Source: an uncultured Senegalimassilia sp.
GTDB taxonomy: Bacteria > Actinomycetota > Coriobacteriia > Coriobacteriales > Eggerthellaceae
Assembly (NCBI RefSeq): GCF_934636665.1
Contig: NZ_CAKUAT010000003.1
Coordinates: 85,275 to 149,274 of the forward strand
Direction of reading: 5' to 3'
DNA: 64,000 bases
Made by a program: the position numbers and the translations under genes. The notes under the pieces were generated by a model, which was given only the letters and a program-made list of their open reading frames with translations, searched no databases and was not told where the DNA came from. This document shows, piece by piece, positions 26,475 through 35,529 of this stretch (positions within the stretch are counted from its first letter, which is position 1; each line of letters begins with the position of its first letter).

Positions 26475-27557
26475 TTACGCGTTCTCGCGCTCGAACTTGT
26501 CCATGAACTGGACCAGCGCCTCGACGCCCGCCTTGGGCATGGCGTTGTAGATGCTGGCGCGCATGCCGCCGACGCTGCGGTGGCCCTTGATGTTCTCGAT
26601 GCCCGCGGCCTTGGCCTCGGCGATGAACTTCGCGTCCAGCTCGGGGTTGCCCGTGACGAACGGCACGTTCATAAGCGAACGGAACTCCTTCTTCGCCGTG
26701 CCGCTGAACAGCTTGGACTGATCCAGGTAGTCGTAGAGGATGGCGGCCTTCTCCTCGTTGAGCTTCTGCATGGCCTCAAGGCCGCCCAGGCCCTTGAGCC
26801 ACTGGAACACCTTGCCGCACATGTAGATGCCGTAGCACGGCGGGGTATTGGACAGGCTGCCGGCGTCGGCCTGCGTCTTGTAGCGCATGATGGTGGGCGT
26901 GAACGGCAACACGTCCTCGCGGATCAGGTCGTCGCGCACGATGACGATAACCACGCCGGCCGGGCCGACGTTCTTCTGCACGCCGCCGTAGATCAGGCCG
27001 TACTTCGACACATCCATGGGCTCGGAGAGGAACATGCTGGACACGTCGGAGACCAGCGGGGTGTCGCCGGTTTCGGGCAGCTTGGTGTAGCGGTTGCCGT
27101 AGACGGTCTCGTTCTGGCAGATGTAGACGTAGTCGGCGTCGGGGCTGAACGTGAGGCCGTCGACGTCGGGCACGTAGGTGAAGTTCTCGTCCTCGGAGCT
27201 GGCGATGCAGCGGGCATCGCCGTAGAGCTTTGCCTCCTTGAAGGCCTTCTTCGACCAGTTGCCCGACACGATATAGTCGGCAACCTTGTTCTGCATCAGG
27301 TTCATGGGAATGGCCGCGAACTGCTGCGTGGCGCCGCCCTGCAGGAACAGCACGCGGTAGTTGTCGGGGATGTTCATGAGGTCGCGGATGTCCTGCTCAG
27401 CGGTCTCGATGATGCCCTTGAACGCGGCGGAGCGATGCGACATCTCCATCACGGACATGCCGGTGCCCTGATAATCGAGCATTTCCGCGGCGGCGGAGGA
27501 CAGCACCTCCTCGGGGAGCACTGCCGGACCGGCCGAGAAATTGTACACGCGAGCCAT
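26475..27557 (-). CDS. serC: Phosphoserine aminotransferase
   Basis: A 360-residue PLP enzyme that converts 3-phosphohydroxypyruvate to phosphoserine in serine synthesis and also takes part in PLP synthesis. The N-terminus VYNFSAGPAVLPEEVL is diagnostic. GGATQQFAAIPMN binds phosphate and PLP, and the lysine is in YGGVQKNVGPAG. A strong AAGGAGG precedes the ATG at 27557. It is divergent from nadA, and both promoters lie in the intervening 363 bp. Confidence 0.96.
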   Translation of the reverse strand: MARVYNFSAGPAVLPEEVLSSAAAEMLDYQGTGMSVMEMSHRSAAFKGIIETAEQDIRDLMNIPDNYRVLFLQGGATQQFAAIPMNLMQNKVADYIVSGNWSKKAFKEAKLYGDARCIASSEDENFTYVPDVDGLTFSPDADYVYICQNETVYGNRYTKLPETGDTPLVSDVSSMFLSEPMDVSKYGLIYGGVQKNVGPAGVVIVIVRDDLIREDVLPFTPTIMRYKTQADAGSLSNTPPCYGIYMCGKVFQWLKGLGGLEAMQKLNEEKAAILYDYLDQSKLFSGTAKKEFRSLMNVPFVTGNPELDAKFIAEAKAAGIENIKGHRSVGGMRASIYNAMPKAGVEALVQFMDKFERENA

Positions 27558-27839
27558 GCTGAACCTCCTTGGGTTGACGAATGGATGCAGCGCGCCCGCA
27601 ATACACGGGTTGGCGCCGGACGCGGGACGCAAACGTGTTCCGCACCGATTCAGTATGGGCCTTTCGCATGTTGTACCTACCGGCGATACGGGATTTAAGG
27701 GCAAACGGCGAAGGCGCTCCGCGGGCGGCGGGCGGATGCGGCGGGCGGAGCCGCTGCTAGCGACAGACGCGCCGAGCCGGGCGCACGAGCGAGCACGAAC
27801 ACAGGCGGCAGCCCTTGCGGCCGATGGAGAAACGATGGG
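27558..27839. other. serC leader and divergent intergenic region
   Basis: This stretch separates serC from the NAD operon operator. It is GC-rich with no supported gene and no recognised riboswitch fold. The serC promoter should lie here but could not be placed confidently. Confidence 0.4.
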
Positions 27840-27871
27840 AACTTTACAGCTGTCAAGTCAGCTGTAAAGTT
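27840..27871 (+). promoter_or_regulatory. Probable NiaR operator overlapping the nadA promoter
   Basis: AACTTTACAGCTG at 27840-27852 and CAGCTGTAAAGTT at 27859-27871 are a perfect 13+13 bp inverted repeat around TCAAGT, 49 bp before nadA. The palindrome contains TTTACA (27843-27848) and TAAAGT (27865-27870) spaced by 16 bp, which could themselves be -35 and -10 boxes. Because niaR is the last gene of the operon, this is inferred to be its autoregulatory, niacin-responsive site. Confidence 0.75.
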
Positions 27872-27920
27872 TTGCGGCATACTGCAGCGTCAAATAACCG
27901 CACGGAAGCATGGAGCGAAC

Positions 27921-28919
27921 ATGAGCGAGCAGGGCATCGAAAACAACGCAGGGCAAACCGGCGCAGGCGCGCAGACGACAAGCGCGGCCGAGTCTATCGC
28001 GGCGCTGACCCAGGAAATCGCGCAGCTAAAGGAGCAGCGCGACGCGGTGATCTTGGCGCACTACTACGTGCCGCCCGAGGTGCAGGCCGCGGCCGACTAC
28101 GTCGGCGACAGCTTCGCCCTGGCGAAACTGGCCGTCGACCTGCCGCAACAAACCATCGTGCTGTGCGGCGTGGAATTCATGGGCGAATCGGCGAAGCTGC
28201 TCAATCCGGGCAAGACCGTGCTTTTGCCCGAGCCCGCCGCCGACTGCCCCATGGCGCACATGATCAGCAAGCCCGACATCGACCGCGTGCGCGCCGAATA
28301 CGGCGACGACCTGGCCGTGGTGTGCTACGTCAACTCCACCGCCGAGGCGAAGACCTGGTCCGACGTGTGCGTGACCTCCTCGAACGCTGTGAAGATCTGC
28401 AGCAACCTGCCGCAGCGCAACATCCTGTTCATCCCCGACATGAACCTGGGCCGCTACGTGGCAAGCCAGCTGCCCGGCAAAAACGTCATCCTGAACAAAG
28501 GCTACTGCCCGCGCCACATGACCATCAGCGTGGAGCAGATCATCGACCTGGAGGAAGCGCATCCCGATGCCGTGGTCATGGCTCACCCCGAGTGCCCGGC
28601 CGACGTGCTGGCCGAGGCCGATTACATCGGATCGACGAAGGGCATGATCGAGCACGCCGCCGCGTCGGAGGCGCAGGAGTTCATCGTGTGCACCGTGGTC
28701 GGCATCATCCGCGAGCTCGAGCTGCGCACGCAGGGCACGGGCAAGCGCTTCCACTTCCCCGCCACCACGCCGCGCTGCGAGAACATGGACCTGGTCACGC
28801 TGCCGAAGCTGGCCGCATGCCTGCGCAACCCCGCTCCGTACGAGGTGCACGTCGGCGACGAGCTGGCCCCCGCGGCGCGCCTGACGCTCGAACGCATGCT
28901 GGAGTACGCGGCGAAGTAG
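27921..28919 (+). CDS. nadA: Quinolinate synthase A
   Basis: A 332-residue [4Fe-4S] enzyme condensing iminoaspartate with dihydroxyacetone phosphate to quinolinate. AHYYVPPEVQ, the cluster cysteines in VLCGVEFMGE, HPECPAD and TPRCENM, and CYVNSTAEAK mark the family. Residues 1-30 are an extra polar leader rich in Gln, Thr and Ala (NAGQTGAGAQTTSA) resembling low-complexity segments in NadB and NiaR. It is the first gene of nadA-nadB-nadC-niaR. Confidence 0.96.
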   Translation: MSEQGIENNAGQTGAGAQTTSAAESIAALTQEIAQLKEQRDAVILAHYYVPPEVQAAADYVGDSFALAKLAVDLPQQTIVLCGVEFMGESAKLLNPGKTVLLPEPAADCPMAHMISKPDIDRVRAEYGDDLAVVCYVNSTAEAKTWSDVCVTSSNAVKICSNLPQRNILFIPDMNLGRYVASQLPGKNVILNKGYCPRHMTISVEQIIDLEEAHPDAVVMAHPECPADVLAEADYIGSTKGMIEHAAASEAQEFIVCTVVGIIRELELRTQGTGKRFHFPATTPRCENMDLVTLPKLAACLRNPAPYEVHVGDELAPAARLTLERMLEYAAK

Positions 28920-28928
28920 GTGGCGAAG

Positions 28929-30731
28929 ATGAGCGAAGAGAACGAATTGGCTGGCGAAATAGCCACTGCACCTGCGGAAACGGCGGTAGCAGATGCGATT
29001 TGCACGCATGCTGACGTGTCGGGCGCGCATGCCGGTAACCGATTGCAACCGGATGGCAGCGGCGCAGCCAAGGTGCGCGACATCGCTTGCGATGTGGTCA
29101 TCGTCGGCTGCGGCGTGGCAGGGCTGTACTGCGCGCTCAACCTTCCCTCCACGCTTTCCGTGGTGATGCTGGCGAAAACGACTGTGGACGAATGCGACTC
29201 CATGCTGGCGCAAGGCGGCATCTGCGTGCAGCACGACGACGCCGACTACGCGCCGTTTTTCGAGGACACCCTGCGCGCGGGCCATTACGAGAACCGCTGC
29301 GAAAGCGTGGATTTGATGATCCGCGCAAGCCGCAGCATCATCTCCGACCTGGTGAAACGCGGTGTGGATTTCGAGCGCGACCAGGCAGGCAACCTACGCT
29401 ACACCCGCGAGGGCGCGCACAGCCGCCCGCGCATCTGCTTCCACAGCGACATCACCGGCGACGAGATAACCTCCACGCTGCTTGCTCGCGTGCGCGAGCT
29501 GCCCAACGTCCGCATCCTGGAGCACACCTGCATGGACGACATCCTAGTCACGCAGGACGAGGCCCAGGTCAACGCAGAGAATGCGGCGAAGAACGAGACG
29601 GCGGTACAAGGCGAAACGACGCAAAACGCGACCAACGTTGAAGATTATGACTGCGCGCCGCTCGTTGCCGCTGCATCGGCCACGCAGCGCGACGTCGACC
29701 CCCGCCAGCCGCAGATGCGCTGCTGCGGCGTCCTTGCGCACACAGCCGACGGGGAGCAGCTGCGCATCTTCGCAAGCCAGACGCTTTGGGCCTGCGGCGG
29801 TATAGGCGGCACGTACCCTCGTTCCACCAACTTCCCCAGCCTTACCGGCGACGCATGCGCCATTGCCGCGCGCCATGGCATCGCCCTCGAGCACATGGAC
29901 TACGTGCAGATCCACCCCACCTCCCTGTACTCGACGCGACCGGGCCGGGCGTTTCTGATTTCGGAATCGTGCCGCGGCGAAGGGGCCGTGCTGCTCGACG
30001 CTAACGGGAAGCGCTTCACCGACGAGCTGCAACCGCGCGACGTGGTGAGCGCCGCCATATACCGACAGATGGCCGCAGAAGGCTCGGAATTCGTGCGTCT
30101 CTCCTTCGCCAACATGCCAAAGGACGAGATCACGGGGCACTTCAAGAATATCTACCAGCGTTGCCTGGAGGAGGGGTTCGACATCACGCGCGAGCCCATC
30201 CCCGTCGTGCCCGCGCAACACTACTTCATGGGCGGCGTGCGAGTGGACCGCAACAGCGCCACGGACATGCCGGGGCTGTACGCAGCGGGCGAGACCAGCT
30301 GCAACGGCGTGCACGGGAAGAACCGCCTTGCCAGCAACTCGCTGCTCGAGTCGCTCGTGTTCGCGCAACGCGCCGCGTGGGATATGTGCCGCAAGCTGGG
30401 CGTGAAAGCACCCGTGGCGCAAACCTACCCCGACCAGCCCTGCGGCGCCGACGCGCAGGCGTACAAACGCCTCTACGCCGAAGCCGAGCGCAAAACCCGT
30501 GAGAGCACGGCGCAAGGCGAGCCGCAAACCGCAGCGCAAACCTGCACGCAAAACGCAGCACACGACGGGCTGCAAGCCTGCGTGCAAAACGCCGGGCAAA
30601 GCGCGATGCCAACCGAGCCTCGCAACGCTGGGCGCCCCGGTTCGCAAACCGCAGCGCAAACCTGCCCGCAAAACCCTTCCCCGTCCGATACCGATCGCAC
30701 CGCAAGCTCCAAGGAGGTCGTTTGCGCATGA
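28929..30731 (+). CDS. nadB: L-aspartate oxidase with low-complexity inserts
   Basis: A 600-residue FAD enzyme oxidising L-aspartate to iminoaspartate. It has a 50-residue polar N-terminal extension, then the dinucleotide-binding VVIVGCGVAGLYCAL. AQGGICVQ, ESCRGEGAVLLD, ELQPRDVVSAAIY, QHYFMGGVRVD and NRLASNSLLES are flavoprotein signatures. A Gln/Asn/Thr-rich insert (AKNETAVQGETTQNATN) interrupts the region near residue 220. The last 90 residues are a repetitive Gln/Ala/Asn tail (AAQTCTQNAA, AAQTCPQNPS) in place of the usual C-terminal helical bundle. The ATG at 28929 is preferred over an in-frame GTG at 28920 abutting the nadA stop. Confidence 0.92.
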   Translation: MSEENELAGEIATAPAETAVADAICTHADVSGAHAGNRLQPDGSGAAKVRDIACDVVIVGCGVAGLYCALNLPSTLSVVMLAKTTVDECDSMLAQGGICVQHDDADYAPFFEDTLRAGHYENRCESVDLMIRASRSIISDLVKRGVDFERDQAGNLRYTREGAHSRPRICFHSDITGDEITSTLLARVRELPNVRILEHTCMDDILVTQDEAQVNAENAAKNETAVQGETTQNATNVEDYDCAPLVAAASATQRDVDPRQPQMRCCGVLAHTADGEQLRIFASQTLWACGGIGGTYPRSTNFPSLTGDACAIAARHGIALEHMDYVQIHPTSLYSTRPGRAFLISESCRGEGAVLLDANGKRFTDELQPRDVVSAAIYRQMAAEGSEFVRLSFANMPKDEITGHFKNIYQRCLEEGFDITREPIPVVPAQHYFMGGVRVDRNSATDMPGLYAAGETSCNGVHGKNRLASNSLLESLVFAQRAAWDMCRKLGVKAPVAQTYPDQPCGADAQAYKRLYAEAERKTRESTAQGEPQTAAQTCTQNAAHDGLQACVQNAGQSAMPTEPRNAGRPGSQTAAQTCPQNPSPSDTDRTASSKEVVCA

Positions 30732-31657
30732 ACCCCATCACGCTGACAACCGTGGCCGAGCCGCTCATCCGCCAAGCACTGGCCGAGGACATCACCAACG
30801 AGGACGTTTCCACCGCCTCCATCATGCGCGACGCACACCCCGCCGCCGTAGACCTTATCGCGAAGGCCGACGGCGTGTTATGCGGCCTCGACGTGTTCGA
30901 GCGCACGTTCGCCATCCTTGACCCCGAAACCCGCGTCCAGCGCTTCGCCGCAGACGGAGACAACGTTTGCGCAGGCCAGACGCTTGCGACGGTGACCGGC
31001 GACGTGCGCGTGCTGCTGTCGGGCGAGCGCGTGGCCCTGAACTACCTGCAACGCATGAGCGGCATCGCCACCTACACGCACCGTGTGGCTGCGCTCCTCG
31101 AGGGCAGCACCACCCAGCTGGTGGACACGCGCAAAACCACGCCGAACATGCGCGTGTTCGAGAAGGAGGCCGTTAGGTGCGGCGGCGGGCGTAACCACCG
31201 CTACAACCTCTCCGACGGGGTGCTACTGAAGGACAACCACATCGCCGCCGCGGGCGGCGTGCGCGAGGCTATCGAGGCTGCGCGCGCCTACGCCCCCTTC
31301 GTGCGCGAAATCGAAGTGGAGTGCGAGACGTTCGCGCAGGTCGAGGAGGCAATCGCCGCTGGGGCCGACATCATCATGCTCGACAACATGGACCACGACG
31401 CCATGGCGGCAGCTGTCGCGTTCATCGATGAGCGCGCGAAGACCGAGTGCTCCGGCAACATCGACGCGCACAACGTGCAGGCCATCGCCGACCTGGGCAT
31501 CGACTTCGTGTCCAGCGGCGCGCTCACCCACTCGGCACCCATCTTGGACGTATCCATGAAGCACCTTCGCATGCTGGACGATAGTGCTGACGGCGAAGCG
31601 ACCACCACTGGTGGTAATACACCGGTCACCGATTTAAACCGGGAAAGCGGGCAGTAG
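30728..31657 (+). CDS. nadC: Nicotinate-nucleotide pyrophosphorylase (carboxylating)
   Basis: A 309-residue quinolinate phosphoribosyltransferase forming nicotinate mononucleotide. LNYLQRMSGIAT, VDTRKTTPNMRVFEKEAV, CGGGRNHRYNLSDGVLLKDNH and the late EVECETFAQ and MLDNM are family motifs. The ATG at 30728 overlaps the nadB stop by four bases with AAGGAGG ten bases upstream; a TTG two codons earlier is less likely. Near the 3' end of the gene a small palindrome, ACCACCACTGGTGGT, is present. Confidence 0.96.
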   Translation: MNPITLTTVAEPLIRQALAEDITNEDVSTASIMRDAHPAAVDLIAKADGVLCGLDVFERTFAILDPETRVQRFAADGDNVCAGQTLATVTGDVRVLLSGERVALNYLQRMSGIATYTHRVAALLEGSTTQLVDTRKTTPNMRVFEKEAVRCGGGRNHRYNLSDGVLLKDNHIAAAGGVREAIEAARAYAPFVREIEVECETFAQVEEAIAAGADIIMLDNMDHDAMAAAVAFIDERAKTECSGNIDAHNVQAIADLGIDFVSSGALTHSAPILDVSMKHLRMLDDSADGEATTTGGNTPVTDLNRESGQ

Positions 31658-31659
31658 CA

Positions 31660-32268
31660 ATGGCAACGAAATCCGAGGCCAGACGCGCGTCGCTGCTCGA
31701 TGCGCTTCGATCAGCCGATGCGCCGGTATCCGGCGGTCAGCTTGCGAACACCCTTAACGTCAGCCGACAGATCATCGTGCAGGACATCGCGCTGCTGCGC
31801 GAGGCGGGCGCGAACATCGTGGCAACCACGAAGGGCTACGTGCTGGCGAATACCGCGCAAACCACAGCTCAAAGCGCAACACAAACCATGACGCAAAACG
31901 CCGCAGAGCAACCGGCCGTGCGCCTTAACGAGCCGGCCCGCACGTTCAAACTGCACCACGAGGTCGAGCAAACTAGGGAAGAGCTGCAAACCATCATCGC
32001 GCTCGGCGGGCGCGTGCACAACGTATCCATCAGCCATCGCGCCTACGGCCGCATCACCGCGCCTTTGGAGATCGCCGACCAGGCGGATATCGAGCGCTTC
32101 ATCAACGATATCGAGAGCGGGAAATCATCGCCGCTGAGCACCGCCACCTCGGGATACCACTATCACCTGGTGTCGGCTCCGAGCGACGAAGCCCTTGAGG
32201 CCATCGGTCGGGCACTCGCCGACAAAGGTTTCCTAGCCCCGCTGCTCCCCCACGAGCAGGAGGGATAA
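31660..32268 (+). CDS. niaR: Niacin-responsive transcriptional repressor NiaR
   Basis: A 202-residue repressor. Residues 1-66 form a winged helix-turn-helix (SGGQLANTLNVSRQIIVQDIALLREAGANIV). Residues 100-195 form the 3H ligand-binding domain with conserved histidines in KLHHEVEQ, VSISHRAYG and GYHYHLV. Between them lies a Gln/Thr-rich linker (AQTTAQSATQTMTQNAA) like the NadB inserts. NiaR represses NAD synthesis and uptake genes when niacin is plentiful. It starts two bases after the nadC stop, and the likely operator lies at 27840. Confidence 0.92.
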   Translation: MATKSEARRASLLDALRSADAPVSGGQLANTLNVSRQIIVQDIALLREAGANIVATTKGYVLANTAQTTAQSATQTMTQNAAEQPAVRLNEPARTFKLHHEVEQTREELQTIIALGGRVHNVSISHRAYGRITAPLEIADQADIERFINDIESGKSSPLSTATSGYHYHLVSAPSDEALEAIGRALADKGFLAPLLPHEQEG

Positions 32269-32409
32269 GGGGCAGTCGCCCACGCCACGCGCATCTGCAC
32301 CGTACGCATCGCGCAGGCGAAGAGAGGCTTCGGACAGCGCACGGCATAAGCGAAAACCTATCGACTTCCTCGATCGCATGCACAATCCAGCGCACTCGCA
32401 AAACGCGAA

Positions 32410-32430
32410 AAGCCCGCTCACGCGGGCCTT
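32410..32430 (+). terminator. Terminator of the nad operon
   Basis: GCCCGC and GCGGGC form a stem with loop TCAC, followed by CTTTCTC. It lies about 140 bp after the niaR stop. Confidence 0.7.
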
Positions 32431-32446
32431 TCTCATGCAACCAAAA

Positions 32447-32474
32447 GCGGGGGCGATACGCGCATCGCCCCCGC
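32447..32474 (-). terminator. Terminator of the kinase-FHA operon
   Basis: GCGGGGGCGAT at 32447-32457 and its perfect complement at 32464-32474 form an 11-bp stem, followed on the minus strand by TTTTGG. It faces the nad operon terminator. Confidence 0.85.
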
Positions 32475-32512
32475 TTCATCATTAGTACGCCGGCGTTCGA
32501 GCCGGCGTGTTG

Positions 32513-33496
32513 CTATTCCCAGCTTTCCGGCATGCCCTCGATGAGCATGAACCGGGTCGAGCCCGCCAGAACCAGCTCGTCGCCGGCGTGCACCTCGACC
32601 GGTTCAGCGCATGCGGAACCGCCCGTGCGCGCCGGCTCCACGACCGTCTCGGAGCCATCTTCGCCGCTGATCAGCACGGTGCCGTTGGAGCTTCCCAGGC
32701 CCTGCACGCACCACCTGCCTGCTTCGTTGCACCAGACGCGCAGATGATGGCCCGACACATCGGGCTCCACGTCGTTGATGTCGTCGGGCCCCAAGGCCAG
32801 CGCACCGATCTCCACGCCGTCGGAGAGCGGCTGAACCCAATGCAAACCTCCGGAAACCAGGCCTCCCACCATGCGCAAAAGCCCCAGCGCCTGCGCCTGC
32901 TCGCGCGGGTCTGCCGACGCCGCGCCGGGTTGCTCACCCTGGTCCATGACGGCGGCGGGGACGGTTTCCAGCCTTCCGCCGTGCACCGTCTTCACGTAAT
33001 CGAGCACGTAGGCGCACGCGCGCTTCACGTTCGCGCTGCATCCCGCCGCCACGAACAGCACCATGGCCAGCTCGGAGCGCTCCTCCACGCTATAGCCCGC
33101 GCCGCGAGCCAGGCGCTCCAGCACGTTGCGGTACAACGCCAGGTCCTGGTGGCATTCGCGCAGCGCCTGCTCCATAAGCGCGCCGCCCTGGTTCGTGACC
33201 AGCGACAACGCTTCCTCGGCCGACAGGCCCTTCCCGTCGCGGGAGCGCAGGCGCGCCGAAACGCGCAGGGCTGCCACACCCCAATCGCAAAAGTACCGGT
33301 CCTGCAGCGAGCCCACGGGGGCGTGCACGATGAAGCGCGAGACCCACGTGCGGTCGTCGCAACGCGACAGCGGGCTTTTGCCATCGGCAAGCGGGCGGCC
33401 GGACAGCACCAGGCGCGCCAGGTCCTTATGGCTGATGCCGCCATAGCGCTTCATGGTCTCGAACAAGGCGCCGCACGGCGTCAACTCCGTCGCCAT
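32513..33496 (-). CDS. FHA-like domain protein downstream of a Ser/Thr kinase
   Basis: A 327-residue protein of mixed content. Residues 1-190 are helical and unrecognised. Residues from about 215 to 325 resemble a forkhead-associated domain: SGHHLRVW, then GLGSSNGTVLI, then a closing GDELVLAGSTRFMLI. FHA domains bind phosphothreonine. The gene follows a Ser/Thr kinase, so it is a likely reader or substrate of that kinase. The ATG at 33496 has AAGGAG ten bases upstream; an alternative GTG at 33505 overlaps the kinase stop as GTGA. No membrane segment is seen. Confidence 0.82.
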   Translation of the reverse strand: MATELTPCGALFETMKRYGGISHKDLARLVLSGRPLADGKSPLSRCDDRTWVSRFIVHAPVGSLQDRYFCDWGVAALRVSARLRSRDGKGLSAEEALSLVTNQGGALMEQALRECHQDLALYRNVLERLARGAGYSVEERSELAMVLFVAAGCSANVKRACAYVLDYVKTVHGGRLETVPAAVMDQGEQPGAASADPREQAQALGLLRMVGGLVSGGLHWVQPLSDGVEIGALALGPDDINDVEPDVSGHHLRVWCNEAGRWCVQGLGSSNGTVLISGEDGSETVVEPARTGGSACAEPVEVHAGDELVLAGSTRFMLIEGMPESWE

Positions 33497-33501
33497 CTGC
33501 C

Positions 33502-35529
33502 TCACGCTCCTTCGTTCAAATCGTCGTCCAACACATCGCGCTTGCCCGCAAGCCGGGTATTTGCGCCCGAAGCCTCATCTGCAAGGTCGTCAACCTCGTA
33601 CTCCGGTTGCAGGTCAATGCCGCAAACCTCATCGCATACATCGGCGGGAACCCCGGGCTCCCCAGCATCGCACTCGCCCGCAGCCTGCAAGCGGCAAACC
33701 TGCTGCGCTTCGTTCTTGCCGGTTTTGCCCGTTTCGCCCTTGCCGGCTTCACCTTCAAGAGCCGGCGCTGCCGCACTCGGAAGCGCCGCGGCCTCGTCGG
33801 AATCCCCCGACGGCAACGCCTTACGGCGGATCATCTGGGGCAATGCCACGTTCAGCGCGAAATCGGCCACCATGATGCACCAGCCCGCCGCAGCAGCAGC
33901 CACCAACGCCATGGAAAGCAAATGCTGCTGGGCCGCTACCTCGAAACGCATGTCGGCAAGCACCTGCCACAACGCCGCGAACGTAACCGCAAGGCCCGCC
34001 GTGCCGCGCAAAAAGCCCGCCGTAGTGCGCGAGCCGCCGAAGCGCAGCGACAGCCCCACCAGCGCGGGGAACAGCGCCGCAACAGCCACCACGACCCCAG
34101 GAACGCCGCCTGACCAGGCAAAACCCGCCGCATCAAGCGACGCCTGCGCCCCGTTGGCAAGCACGCCCGCCGAGACCGCAACCCCCGCCAACGCCGCAGC
34201 CGCAACGCCCTTGCATGCCAAGCGCACATGCGTCAGCGTGGAATCGGCCACGTCAAGCGCCGACGCGGCGAACCCGCCGGGCACGCACGGCACCAGCGGA
34301 CGGCCGCAAAACGACCTCTCCACGTTGTCGGCATAGTGGATGGAGAACGACGACAACGCATCGCGGACCGCCGCGGCATCGGGGCGATCGGATTGCCCAC
34401 GAGCCAGGCAATCTCCCAACACAATACCCAGCTGCTCATCCACAAAGGACAGCGCCTCGGCCGCCTCCGACACGCCCATGGGCGCGGACAGCTTGTCTTG
34501 CGCGTGCTGCACCGCAACCGCCACCTCGGGTTCGCGGGCAAGCGCCTCGAGCAGTTCGTCGGCACGAGCATGCGCCATCACCGCGGTCGGCGCAGGAGCC
34601 GCCATTTTCGCGCGATACGGCGAAACAGGCGCCCCGTCTTCCGTGACCGCATGCAAGTCGTAAGGGGCCTGTCCGCACGCCAGCTGGTACACCACGCTTG
34701 CCGCTGCGTACACGTCGATCGCCGGCGATTTGCGCAGCTCGGCTAGGCCCGGGATGTCGTCGCTGAGCATCTCAGGCGGCGCAAAATCGGCGGTGGCGCC
34801 GCGGAACACCGCGTTCTCGCTGGTGAACGACGTGGAGCGCGGCTCCGACTCGGCCGACGAGCCGAAGTCGATGAGGTACAGGTCGAACACGCCCTCGTCC
34901 ACCTGCTGCTCCAAGGACAGCCGCGACGTGCGCACCATGACGTTGCGCGGGCTAATATCGCGGTGCACGAACCCGCCTTCCATATACCCCATGCGCGCCA
35001 CCAGGTCGAACAGGTCGCGGCCCAAACGCGCCGCCACCAGCGGGCTCACGCGGCCGCAATCATCGACGGCAAGCTGCCGCCGCACGCGATCCAAGGTGAC
35101 GCCCTCAACCCATTCCATGACAATGCACGGCACCCCGTCGACGGTGCCTCGACCATACAAACGGGGAAAGCCCTTCAGCCCCGACAGCAGGATATGGCAT
35201 TCGTATTCGCGTTCGAACGCGGCACGCGAAGCGCGCACGCGACGCTCGTGATCGTCCTCCGTTTCGCCATCTCGACGATGCGGAAGCGAAAGCAACTTGA
35301 GCGCCAGGTGCTCGCCCTGCGCGTTGCGCGCATGCTCAACGCGGCCCGTGCCGCCGCGATGTCCCTGCCCCTGCGACACGAACAACGTGACGAAACGGCG
35401 CACGTACGCCGGCCGATCGGCATCGGAAAGCGAAAGCGGCGCGCTGAAATCGGCCACACGTACCAAGCGCATACCCTGAACGGCGCCCGACGAGGCGAGC
35501 GCGGAGCCCTTATCGACCAGCCCGCTCAT
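33502..35529 (-). CDS. Membrane-linked serine/threonine protein kinase
   Basis: A 675-residue protein. The kinase domain covers about residues 45-410: a glycine-rich GRGGTGR-like loop near 58 (HRGGTGRVEH), Lys78 in LALKLL, HRDISPRNV (189-197) and DFG at 221-223. About four hydrophobic helices follow (roughly 430-590), giving a membrane domain, then a polar acidic tail. There are no PASTA repeats. It overlaps the upstream membrane-protein gene by four bases (ATGA) and is followed by an FHA-like gene. It probably senses an envelope or partner signal and phosphorylates Ser/Thr residues. Confidence 0.9.
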   Translation of the reverse strand: MSGLVDKGSALASSGAVQGMRLVRVADFSAPLSLSDADRPAYVRRFVTLFVSQGQGHRGGTGRVEHARNAQGEHLALKLLSLPHRRDGETEDDHERRVRASRAAFEREYECHILLSGLKGFPRLYGRGTVDGVPCIVMEWVEGVTLDRVRRQLAVDDCGRVSPLVAARLGRDLFDLVARMGYMEGGFVHRDISPRNVMVRTSRLSLEQQVDEGVFDLYLIDFGSSAESEPRSTSFTSENAVFRGATADFAPPEMLSDDIPGLAELRKSPAIDVYAAASVVYQLACGQAPYDLHAVTEDGAPVSPYRAKMAAPAPTAVMAHARADELLEALAREPEVAVAVQHAQDKLSAPMGVSEAAEALSFVDEQLGIVLGDCLARGQSDRPDAAAVRDALSSFSIHYADNVERSFCGRPLVPCVPGGFAASALDVADSTLTHVRLACKGVAAAALAGVAVSAGVLANGAQASLDAAGFAWSGGVPGVVVAVAALFPALVGLSLRFGGSRTTAGFLRGTAGLAVTFAALWQVLADMRFEVAAQQHLLSMALVAAAAAGWCIMVADFALNVALPQMIRRKALPSGDSDEAAALPSAAAPALEGEAGKGETGKTGKNEAQQVCRLQAAGECDAGEPGVPADVCDEVCGIDLQPEYEVDDLADEASGANTRLAGKRDVLDDDLNEGA

